Shown: piece by piece, positions 18,001 through 25,389 of the stretch | Layout: each line of letters begins with the position of its first letter | Numbering within the stretch: the stretch's first letter is position 1 | NCBI GenBank assembly: GCA_023251095.1 | Contig: JAHEZL010000023.1 | Location: 17,797-81,796 of the forward strand | DNA: 64,000 bases | Direction: 5' to 3' | Source of the DNA: Flavobacteriales bacterium | GTDB lineage: Bacteria > Bacteroidota > Bacteroidia > Flavobacteriales_C > GCA-002722245 | Position numbers and translations under genes: made by a program | The notes under the pieces: generated by a model | What the model was told of the DNA's origin: nothing | The model's database searches: none | Seen by the model: only the letters and a program-made list of their open reading frames with translations

Positions 18001-20229
18001 AGTACTGCGCGTTATATACGTTTAGATAAACCTGCCAATGCAAGCAAAGCAAATTATCTGGCCATTCATGAATTGTATGTATTTAATGTAAGTACCGGCG
18101 CAGGAAGTTTGATTTCTGTAGCCATGAAAAATCCTTTATTCCATCAATTCACTTCTCCTTTATATGGAAATATTGGAACAGGAAATATGTATACTGCCGA
18201 TCCGTCGGCACATGTATGGGCCGACGGACGTTTGTATGTTTATGCTTCACACGATATAGAGCCTGCAGTGGGTTGCGACCGAATGGATCGTTACCATGTT
18301 TTCTCTACCGATGATATGACCAACTGGGTGGATCACGGTGAAATACTCAATGCAAGCCAGGTTTCATGGGGACGTGCTGAAGGCGGATTTATGTGGGCGC
18401 CTGATTGTGCGTATAATCCGGCCAACCAGACTTATTATTTTTATTACCCTCACCCAAGCGGAACCGATTGGGGCTCTACTTGGAAAATTGGTGTTGCTAC
18501 CAGCAAGGAACCTGCTGCGAATTTTGTGGATCAGGGATACATCACCGGAATGTCGAATTTAATTGACCCTTGTGTTTTCGTTGACGATGACGGTCAGCCT
18601 TATATTTATCAGGGAGGCGGCGGAACCTGCATGGGCGGTAAATTGGATAAAAATGACTGGACAAAATTATCAGGCACTATGACGCAAATGCAGGGACTGG
18701 TTGATTTTCACGAAGCCACCTGGGTACACAAATACAACGGAAAATATTATTTGTCGCATGCCGATAACCATGGCAGCGACGGCAATCAGTTGAAATACGC
18801 GGTGAGTAACAGTTCGCTGGGACCATGGACCGACATGGGCGTTTTAATGTACGCTACCGGTTGTGACACACATCACGGATCTGTTGTGGAATATAATGGT
18901 CAGTGGTGGTCCTTCTATCACACCAGCAATTTCTCGGGAGAATATAATTTACGTTCGGTATGCGCCGATAAATTATCTTACAACAACGATGGAAGTATTC
19001 AACCGGTGAACAACTGGGGAACACCTTTTAAAACCAACACGGTTGCCATCACCAACAACACAACAGACATCGCATTAACACTGGAAGCTGAAGACTTTAA
19101 CAACGGCGGATCACATTACGGATACTGGGATAAAACCGATGCCAATTCAGGCGGCAACACTACTTATCGCGCAGGTGAAGGAGTAGATATTGAAAATCGT
19201 GCAGGTTCTGTCACCAACATCGGATGGATGGAAGATGGTGAATGGCTGAGATATACCATCAGCGTTACTAAAGCCGGATTGTACGATATCGACTGTATTG
19301 TAGCTGCAGGAAACGCCGGAGGAAAATTCCATTTGAGTGTGAATGGCACCAACCTTACGGGAGACATCACTGTGCCTAACACCGGCGACTGGGGTACCTG
19401 GACTACCGTGACGGCAAAAAATATTCCGCTGCAGGCGGGTGATCAGTACATAGAATTGCGCAGCAACGGAGGATTCAATCTTGATAAGTTCAAAATCCGT
19501 AAATCAGCGCCCTATGCGGGAACTGCCTATAACGGTCCGCACAACGTGCCCGGAACTTTTGAAGCAGAAGATTACGACAATGGCGGTACAGGCGTAGCTT
19601 ATTTCGATTCAGATCCCGCAAACAACAGCGGTGCCTACAGAACAACAGAAGGTGTTGATTTAGAAAGCTCCAGCGGAAGTATCCATATGAGCTGGACCAA
19701 TAGCGGCGAGTGGACCAAATACACCATCAACGTTACCAGCGCAGGAACTTATGATATTCAGATTCCTGTAGCAACGGGCAACGGTGCAAGCGGCACTTTG
19801 TATGTTACGTTTGATGACACCTACACCTTACCAATTGCAAGCATCAATACAGGGAATTGGAATACTTATCAGACTTTAACCATTTCTAATGTTCAGTTAA
19901 CTGCAGGCGCTCATGTGATGAAACTCAATATTGGCGGCAACATCAATGTCGACAAATTTACCTTTATCAAAAATGTTGTTACTGAATTAACCGAAACAGA
20001 ATCGGCAGAAGTAATGATTTACCCTAATCCGTCTGAAGGCATTTTCAAAATCAACACCACTAAGTCGGGTAAATTAAATATCACCGATGTAACGGGTAAA
20101 TTGGTTTTTTCTGAAAATGTAAATCATCAAACAATTATCGATTTATCTTCTCAGGCTTCAGGAATGTATCTTGCTACAATGACTGCAGGCAATGAAACAC
20201 ACAGATTTAAACTGATGATAAACAAGTAA
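15028..20229 (+). CDS. Secreted multidomain enzyme: two beta-helix (pectate-lyase-3/GH55-like) domains, CBM32, GH43, two CBM6, T9SS type A
   Basis: The protein has 1733 residues. Domain order: signal peptide (1-25, ending LSSAQ); first beta-helix domain (about 27-400, GGGVLYLPEGKYKITGSILIPKG); second beta-helix domain (about 465-860, GGGIVYLPPGHYRINGSLTIPAG); F5/8 type C or CBM32 domain (about 894-1022); GH43 five-bladed propeller (about 1033-1330); CBM6 (about 1351-1491); CBM6 (about 1508-1650); type A sorting domain (about 1662-1733, YPNPSEGIFKI). Likely GH43 residues are D1058 (ADPSAHVW), D1180 (LIDPCVF) and acid E1229 (DFHEATW). The paired beta-helix lyase_3-type domains resemble GH55 exo-beta-1,3-glucanases, but this is less sure. 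I infer an extracellular enzyme acting on a complex polysaccharide. It has its own shared regulatory module and is closed by a terminator. Confidence 0.85.
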   Translation: MNYKFTHPTFLVLFSLFTFHLSSAQTWQLVTPKYSTNDAIVAGFVANASQYGNGTTDATSYIQACLNSLDNAVGDANHGGGVLYLPEGKYKITGSILIPKGITIRGDWQKPVKGQSIVGTILMAYNDKGNVNGTPFITMQPGAAVLDLAFWYPEQDPNNIVAYPPTIQFGQPNYFGNEYCNAKNITLVNSYSGIFFYRGGGTCPTINGVYGTPLKQGIEIDRIVDIGRTEWCDFSPAYWAGSGLAGAPSLSNTVYTKWIYDNGTGIIMRRNDWSYTCYISIDGYNKGFYATKTIDAIETATPNGHNYGFTFTNCKYGLYFDGDNTVGIMFTEMKVTGCEYGVYAAPNTAGILQLYKWDINASNCAIFSDQTSTTKITLQESIIANGKVKLLGGTLLAMDNDFNNSAPQILFEINSRGNLTGNRFKNAVNISEKSVFVNHIDHTPVSTTKLPTYFEFKSQSKKPSRNVMYNVLSYGVTVGTRNAIPAADATTGIQNALNQAKTDGGGIVYLPPGHYRINGSLTIPAGVELKGSVDVGEVPMGPGSVLEVYGSKGNENGTPCIQMQQGSGLRGVVFNYPDQVFCTVLPESVLKFPYTVQVQGSDVYIVNVGFRTAYKGVDLFTYKCDRFYLDFLEGHVFTVGAKVGNGSADGIIANMQFNTIVYNSGDETKFGSWPNSDRSSCSTDATKNPYNYNAKYLDFLTIGDAPNILLYNDFNYGANHGLILQNGASGTALGLGLDGDRTGILVDGNANFSFINTQDVSLNYDALGGEQSSYIKTTSNFTSGSINLFSSDYWGQATSSGIVMNGAGTVNLQSSNFESPGSQSFANVNNGTLNIGNSIVNPRDPLVNGTQLSGVNIVGSDVNPYSLNTNTLGSYKDNFTGAQPSPTSSLNRTGWIATASRSNGGREAQKSIDGDAATSWSSGWQNDGVAIWYQVDMLTPQTFNQVILDYTGSPNDGPASYNFSVSNDGINWTQVATGTGANQMTIISFPVSTARYIRLDKPANASKANYLAIHELYVFNVSTGAGSLISVAMKNPLFHQFTSPLYGNIGTGNMYTADPSAHVWADGRLYVYASHDIEPAVGCDRMDRYHVFSTDDMTNWVDHGEILNASQVSWGRAEGGFMWAPDCAYNPANQTYYFYYPHPSGTDWGSTWKIGVATSKEPAANFVDQGYITGMSNLIDPCVFVDDDGQPYIYQGGGGTCMGGKLDKNDWTKLSGTMTQMQGLVDFHEATWVHKYNGKYYLSHADNHGSDGNQLKYAVSNSSLGPWTDMGVLMYATGCDTHHGSVVEYNGQWWSFYHTSNFSGEYNLRSVCADKLSYNNDGSIQPVNNWGTPFKTNTVAITNNTTDIALTLEAEDFNNGGSHYGYWDKTDANSGGNTTYRAGEGVDIENRAGSVTNIGWMEDGEWLRYTISVTKAGLYDIDCIVAAGNAGGKFHLSVNGTNLTGDITVPNTGDWGTWTTVTAKNIPLQAGDQYIELRSNGGFNLDKFKIRKSAPYAGTAYNGPHNVPGTFEAEDYDNGGTGVAYFDSDPANNSGAYRTTEGVDLESSSGSIHMSWTNSGEWTKYTINVTSAGTYDIQIPVATGNGASGTLYVTFDDTYTLPIASINTGNWNTYQTLTISNVQLTAGAHVMKLNIGGNINVDKFTFIKNVVTELTETESAEVMIYPNPSEGIFKINTTKSGKLNITDVTGKLVFSENVNHQTIIDLSSQASGMYLATMTAGNETHRFKLMINK

Positions 20230-20236
20230 TCGAATT

Positions 20237-20271
20237 AAAACAGATCCTGAATTAAATTCAGGATCTGTTTT
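20237..20271 (+). terminator. Rho-independent terminator after the GH43 multidomain gene
   Basis: A 15-bp perfect stem pairs AAAACAGATCCTGAA (20237-20251) with TTCAGGATCTGTTTT (20257-20271) around TTAAA. It starts 7 bp after the stop and ends in a T-run. The A-run before it means it could also act on the minus strand. Confidence 0.85.
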
Positions 20272-20405
20272 CACTAAAACCAAGAAGGTGAATTTCCTCG
20301 TTTTTTTTGTAACTTTCCAGTTGGCTTGGGTGTTTGTGCATTAATGAACCATTTTCTATAAAGTTCGTAAGATTGCACCACCACAACAGATTTTAAATTT
20401 GTTTT

Positions 20406-22013
20406 ATGAAGTATAAGTTTTTATTGTTTTTCTATTTCTCTTTTATTTTTTTAGCCTCTGCTAATCAATCTGACGAAGCTGTTTATGCTAAACTGGATAG
20501 TCTTTTAGATCAAAAACCGGAACTCGTAAAACAAAAGCAAAAACGAATCGCCTCTCTGGACAGGATGTTAAAAGACAGTGAAGTCAGAAAGGACATTGCC
20601 AATCAATTTCAATTTTGCACAAAACTTTTTGAAGAATACAAATCCTTTCAATACGATTCGGCATACAAATACACCACCCGCATGGTGAGCACGGCCTACC
20701 TCCTGAATGACAATGCAAAAATCAACAATGCTAAAGTAAATGTAAGTTTCATTTTTCTTTCTGCGGGTATGTTTAAGGAAGCGCTGGATACATTAAACAC
20801 TGTTGATCCTATGGCTTTAGCGGTTCCTGAAAGAATTAATTTATACAAAGTTTTTGCGCGAACCTATTTTGATCTTTCTGATTTTTCACAAAATCAGCAA
20901 TACAATCAGGCATACAACACATTGGGAAATGAGTATCTGGAAAAGGCTCTTGCTCTTTCGGAAAAAGCATCTGCAGAATTTCTTTTTTTAAAAGCATGGA
21001 AATACATGCGTGTTAGAAACATTGAACTGGCGATTAAAACCTACCAAAAATTACTCCTCTATTACAATCTTACAGAACATGAATATGCTATTGTAACATC
21101 AAGTTTAAGCTTTATGTACATGCTGGATAACGATCAACCCAAACACAAAGAATTTTTAATTAAAGCAGCCATCGCAGATATCCGCGGATGTGTATTTGAA
21201 ACTGTTGCACTTCGTAATCTTGCGGAAATAATTTACAAAGAAAATGATTTTGACCGCGCTTACCGTTACATAAAAATTGCCAACGATGATGCCTATGCTT
21301 ATGGCGCAAAATTCCGTCAGGTTCAGGTGGCTTATCTCTTGCCGATGATAGAAGCTGCAAACATGAACGAGCAGGAAAGCAAAAAAAGAAATCTGATCAT
21401 CATCACTCTTTTCGCAACACTGGTAAGCGTGTTGATTTTTATTTTGTATTTCATCGTTTACCGCAACAACGTAAAACTAAAACTGGCTAAGGCAAGCCTT
21501 GTTGAATCGCATGCAAGCCTTCAGGAATTGAACAACACACTTCTCGATGCCAATAAAATTAAAGAGGAATACATCGGTCACTTTTTCAAAACCATTTCTG
21601 AGTACATCGACAAACTGGATAAACTTAAAAGTTCCATCGACAGAAAAATTACTCAGAAAAGAACAGATCAGATTCAGGACATTATCAAACAAATTAATCT
21701 CAAAGCAGAGCGCGAAGATTTGTATGGTAGTTTCGACAGGATTTTCCTGAAATTATTTCCCGACTTCATTGCCAAGTTCAATACATTTATCAGCGAAGAC
21801 GGAAAATATGTAATTGAAGAAAATGCTCCGCTTCCTCCCGAACTTAGAATTTTTGCACTCATCCGTTTGGGGATTACCGACAATGAAAAAATCGCTCAGT
21901 TTTTAGGCTATTCTATCAATACCATTTATACTTATAAAACGAGGTTGAAGAACAAAACCATTATTCCAAATGAAAAACTGGAAGCGCGGGTGATGGAGAT
22001 TAAAGCGAATTAA
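20406..22013 (+). CDS. TPR-membrane-HTH regulator of DUF6377 type (candidate regulator of the island)
   Basis: The protein has 535 residues. It has a signal peptide (1-19), a helical TPR-like region (about 30-320), one transmembrane segment (about 330-351, LIIITLFATLVSVLIFILYFIVY), a coiled-coil linker, and a C-terminal DNA-binding-like domain (about 475-530). In that domain, ELRIFALIRLGITDNEKIAQFLGYSINTIYTYKTRLKNK resembles the LuxR-type helix-turn-helix. This architecture, with a sensor outside the cytoplasm and HTH inside, is the one I know as DUF6377 in Bacteroidota, where such genes lie near polysaccharide-use loci. It is flanked by the GH43 gene and the convergent lectin gene (7 bp between stops). 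It lacks the shared regulatory module itself. That it controls the island is inference. Confidence 0.75.
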   Translation: MKYKFLLFFYFSFIFLASANQSDEAVYAKLDSLLDQKPELVKQKQKRIASLDRMLKDSEVRKDIANQFQFCTKLFEEYKSFQYDSAYKYTTRMVSTAYLLNDNAKINNAKVNVSFIFLSAGMFKEALDTLNTVDPMALAVPERINLYKVFARTYFDLSDFSQNQQYNQAYNTLGNEYLEKALALSEKASAEFLFLKAWKYMRVRNIELAIKTYQKLLLYYNLTEHEYAIVTSSLSFMYMLDNDQPKHKEFLIKAAIADIRGCVFETVALRNLAEIIYKENDFDRAYRYIKIANDDAYAYGAKFRQVQVAYLLPMIEAANMNEQESKKRNLIIITLFATLVSVLIFILYFIVYRNNVKLKLAKASLVESHASLQELNNTLLDANKIKEEYIGHFFKTISEYIDKLDKLKSSIDRKITQKRTDQIQDIIKQINLKAEREDLYGSFDRIFLKLFPDFIAKFNTFISEDGKYVIEENAPLPPELRIFALIRLGITDNEKIAQFLGYSINTIYTYKTRLKNKTIIPNEKLEARVMEIKAN

Positions 22014-22020
22014 TTTACAC

Positions 22021-23370
22021 TTAGTTTTTAATAATCTTTTGCTGCTCAACAAAGGTACCGGCTTTAACAGTAATGATATATGTGCCTTTTGCTAATTCAG
22101 GCATAATACTGATAGTACTTTGATTGTTTATTCGGTTATCATGGTATAATTCCCTTCCTAAAACATCATGAATAATTATATCCACTTTGCCTTGTATATT
22201 GCTATTGATAGTCAACACATCATCAAAAGGATTAGGGAAAATGCTAACATGCTTTTTATTTAACTCTACCGTAACAATCTTACTATACTTGAAAACCCCA
22301 TCAAAATCCACTTGACGCAAACGATAATAAACATTGTTATCATACAGAGTATTGTCGGAAAATTTATATGCAAGAAAAGAATTAGAATTACCAGCCCCGG
22401 CTACTTCTCCTATTGCATCCCAGTCAAAAAGATTTGTTGAACGCTCAATAATAAATTTTTCATTATTTATTTCACTGGCAGTTCCCCAATACAAATCTAC
22501 TTTGTCTTTTTTATTTATAGCAGTAAATGAAACCAACTCTACCGGCAAAATAGCACAACCCAAATTGTTTCCTGTTAAATTACTAATGTCATGTCCATTA
22601 CTCACTGTTGCCGAACTGGTAGCTCCAAATTTTCCGGATCCCCATGTTTGATTTAATCCCCCCGCACCGAAATAAGTACAAAGTTGATATGATGATCCTG
22701 TAAAATCGTAAGATAATTTTACTGTTGCGTCAATGTATACTTTTAAGATGTGTGTAAACGGACTATAATTAAAACAAATCCAATGCTCTAAACCATCCTC
22801 TAGATTCCCGGCATCAGCACTTGTAATTCTTCCGTTGTCGCTCGCATCACCATCTCTATGAATAGCAACCTCATCACTGTTTCCTGAGGTTCCACCACCA
22901 TATGAACCATCAAAATTTGCTGTACCCTCACTGCTCCAGGTATCAAATTCCACAGTAATCATTGATGCGCACGCCCCGTGATAACCCAATCCACCACCAC
23001 AAGCACCATTATTAATATTGTAAGCACACTTTGAAAAAGAAAATGAAACACCATCACCTCCTGCATCACTTCCTATATTATCACTTCCACCCGAACATCC
23101 AAAAAACACTTGATAACAAAGGACAAAATTAGCTGAGCCACATGGATCATAAGTTGAAGAGCTTTCCGTAACAGCCGCTCCTGCACATCCTGTACTGGTA
23201 GTATTCAATAATTGAATCACGCCACTACCCCAGTCGGTATAACCTGTAGTACCTACCGTATAACTTGCATCCCAGCCACCACTAGGCTGAGCATACAAAT
23301 CAAAAACAAATGATACCAAAACAAAAGTAATCGGTAAAATTTTTGAGAGGTTAATCATTCTAATATTCAT
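22021..23370 (-). CDS. Secreted L-type-lectin-like protein with T9SS type A sorting domain
   Basis: The protein has 449 residues. A start at codon 5 (MINLSKILP) would give a more usual signal peptide, ending at YAQ. The lectin-like domain (about 28-265) has the L-type signature GGGLGYHG followed by MITVEFDTWSS and a DEVAIHRDGD segment, and ends TWGSGKFGA. An FN3-like linker (LPVELVSFTAINKKDKVDLYWGTASEINNEKF) and a type A sorting domain (IFPNPFDDVLTINS to the end) follow. The lectin domain is shared with the proteins at 37530, 42239 and 47627, but this one has no Ig-like stalk. It is the second gene of an operon, 42 bp after the beta-helix gene 23413-25125. Glycan binding at the cell surface is inferred; no enzyme motif is present. 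Confidence 0.82.
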   Translation of the reverse strand: MNIRMINLSKILPITFVLVSFVFDLYAQPSGGWDASYTVGTTGYTDWGSGVIQLLNTTSTGCAGAAVTESSSTYDPCGSANFVLCYQVFFGCSGGSDNIGSDAGGDGVSFSFSKCAYNINNGACGGGLGYHGACASMITVEFDTWSSEGTANFDGSYGGGTSGNSDEVAIHRDGDASDNGRITSADAGNLEDGLEHWICFNYSPFTHILKVYIDATVKLSYDFTGSSYQLCTYFGAGGLNQTWGSGKFGATSSATVSNGHDISNLTGNNLGCAILPVELVSFTAINKKDKVDLYWGTASEINNEKFIIERSTNLFDWDAIGEVAGAGNSNSFLAYKFSDNTLYDNNVYYRLRQVDFDGVFKYSKIVTVELNKKHVSIFPNPFDDVLTINSNIQGKVDIIIHDVLGRELYHDNRINNQSTISIMPELAKGTYIITVKAGTFVEQQKIIKN

Positions 23371-23412
23371 TGTTATTCTCTGAGGCTTTCCAAATATAAA
23401 TATATTAAAGAC

Positions 23413-25125
23413 CTATCTCACAATGACTTTTTCTGTGTAGATAGCATTAAAAGAGTTGGTAACTTGAAGCAAATACATTCCTGATGCAATATTATCAAAC
23501 TCAACAATATTATTATTGGCACTGACCTGATTTTTATATTTAATCAGGCGACCGCTGACATCATACAAAGACAGTGATAACAATGAATTATTTTCGCTGC
23601 TGAGGTGAACCATAATATTTTTTCCTTCGGCAGTTCCGTTATTCAAAACCTTCGCATAAAATTCTTTTTGGCAACCTTGAAATGAAACAACATTAGAATA
23701 AGAATAACCTCCATCGTAATCTGTTTGTTTCAATCGGTAATACACCGGAAAATTTTCGTGTGCATCAAAATCAACATCGCTATTGTATACTAATCTCTGA
23801 GTGCTGTTACCTGCGCCTTTTACTGTTAACACTTCATTAAAATTTCCACCATCAGCACTTTTTTCTATGGTATAAAAATCATTGTCGATTTCAGAAACCG
23901 ACACCCATTCAAAGGCAACCTTATCATCATCTTGTTTGGAACATGCAGCATCAAAATACATTAGTTTAACAGGCAACACCGCATTTGAACAAGTGCTTAC
24001 ACCTGCAACAGCCCTGGTACATTTGGTCCACCCACCTGCAGCAGGATCAGTACCATCCCAACCACCGGTGGGATTACCCGCATCACAAAAATCCAGTTCT
24101 TGTCCCGAAGGAACAAATCCTCCCGCTGTATAAGTAGAAACTCCCGCCACATTAATTTTACCGATATATCCGCTTGCCGTAGTAGGTCCCCAGATACCAC
24201 CGGCACTTATAGTATTGGAAGTAAAATTATGCGTAACATCAATCCAGCAATAATTGTAAAAATCCAAAGCAGAATTTGTGAGTGCAAAATCGTAGGCTTT
24301 AATTTTTCCGTAATTATAAAAAGCACTGCTGGTTGCTGTTTCATTATCGGAATAGAATTTCCCTGTACCTGTTCCACTGCTTCCCAAAGTAGTGATTACA
24401 CCATAATTATAAATATTAGAAGCACCGCCATTACTCACCATTCTAAAATCACCGTTTACTTTAATGATTCCTGATGAACGATTCATAAAAGCAGTTGTTC
24501 CATTGTACCCATCTAAATTTACTTTTTTTCCACTTCCCGAAAGTATGATGGTACCATAGTTATCAATAAAACCTGTTCCACCCTGCGGTCCCTTTAAATC
24601 TCCATTATCTATGGTAATGGTTCCCGATACTGAATTGGTTAAACTGGATCCCTGATTATTCAAATCCATTTGAAAATCTTTATTCGTTCCAGTAACATGA
24701 ATATTTCCTGAATTAGTAACCGTAGTAGCCCACAACAATAAACCCGGAGGAGTTAAAGTACCGGTAACATCCAGCTTTACTAAATTTCCGTTACTGCCCG
24801 AATAATCCAAAGTTGTTGTTGGCGTCCAGTAACCGGTAACACAAACCCAAACATTACCCACATCGCTGATATTGGTGATTTGACCTGTGTAAGGTGAGCC
24901 TGCTGTTCCGGCAATACAAATTCGGGGATTACTTCCATCGGCCCATGCAACATAATCACCACTGGCCCCGGTTAAAGTTTTTGTACAAGCATTTGCTCCT
25001 GTGCAAATACTTTGAGCATAAACACAATTAAAACCAAACAGCATTATGATTAACAGGAATGAAATTTCAGGAAAACATCCTGAACTGAAATTTTTGTTTA
25101 TTCTTTTTGTCACGGCGCTGAGCAT
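23413..25125 (-). CDS. Secreted beta-helix-like protein with T9SS type A sorting domain
   Basis: The protein has 570 residues with a signal peptide ending at about residue 38 (FNCVYAQS). The middle (about 60-320) is made of short repeats rich in N, G, T and S, such as NSGNIHVTG, NYGTIILSG and NYGVITTLG, typical of a right-handed beta-helix built from rungs with NYG turns. An FN3-like segment (LPVKLMYFDAACSKQDDDKVAFEWVSVSEIDNDFYTIEKS) and a type A sorting domain (about 490-570) complete it. No catalytic residues can be assigned. It is the first gene after a class A regulatory module and is followed at 42 bp by the lectin gene, so the two probably act together at the cell surface. Confidence 0.75.
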   Translation of the reverse strand: MLSAVTKRINKNFSSGCFPEISFLLIIMLFGFNCVYAQSICTGANACTKTLTGASGDYVAWADGSNPRICIAGTAGSPYTGQITNISDVGNVWVCVTGYWTPTTTLDYSGSNGNLVKLDVTGTLTPPGLLLWATTVTNSGNIHVTGTNKDFQMDLNNQGSSLTNSVSGTITIDNGDLKGPQGGTGFIDNYGTIILSGSGKKVNLDGYNGTTAFMNRSSGIIKVNGDFRMVSNGGASNIYNYGVITTLGSSGTGTGKFYSDNETATSSAFYNYGKIKAYDFALTNSALDFYNYCWIDVTHNFTSNTISAGGIWGPTTASGYIGKINVAGVSTYTAGGFVPSGQELDFCDAGNPTGGWDGTDPAAGGWTKCTRAVAGVSTCSNAVLPVKLMYFDAACSKQDDDKVAFEWVSVSEIDNDFYTIEKSADGGNFNEVLTVKGAGNSTQRLVYNSDVDFDAHENFPVYYRLKQTDYDGGYSYSNVVSFQGCQKEFYAKVLNNGTAEGKNIMVHLSSENNSLLSLSLYDVSGRLIKYKNQVSANNNIVEFDNIASGMYLLQVTNSFNAIYTEKVIVR

Positions 25126-25158
25126 TATTTTTAACTCAAATAAACGCCTTAGTCAAGC

Positions 25159-25283
25159 CGCTGTCCAGTAGTCTCTGAAAAATCAAGAAGGAATTTAAAA
25201 AACACAAAATCAATCAACTGATTATCAACATACAACAATTAATATTGCCTTAATAAATATAGGCTTAGTATAGAAAAATATGA
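25159..25283 (-). promoter_or_regulatory. Shared regulatory module, class A copy, upstream of the beta-helix/lectin operon
   Basis: Read on the minus strand: distal TCATATTT (25283-25276), box 1 CTATATTT (25262-25255) 21 bp further on, then the dyad TTGAT-A-ATCAG with centre 25223, the -33-like TTGAT from 25186 and a weak -7-like TGGACAG from 25167. Centre to -7 is 56 bp and TTG to -7 is 19 bp. The -7 box is the poorest of the class. The leader would be about 30 nt. Confidence 0.65.
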
Positions 25284-25335
25284 AGCGAAAAAGATGTTAT
25301 TGAAACGCAATCGACTACTATATTAAAGAAGAAGA

Positions 25336-25360
25336 AGGTCGTGAAAAATATTCACGACCT
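25336..25360 (-). terminator. Terminator at the end of the GH87-like operon
   Basis: A 10-bp perfect stem pairs AGGTCGTGAA (25336-25345) with TTCACGACCT (25351-25360) around a 5-nt loop, with outer GAAGA/TCTTC pairing. On the minus strand it is followed by a pyrimidine- and T-rich tail. It lies 29 bp after the stop of the last GH87-like gene. Confidence 0.75.
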
Positions 25361-25389
25361 CATCTTCGTTTCCCGGAAGTCAAAAAAAA

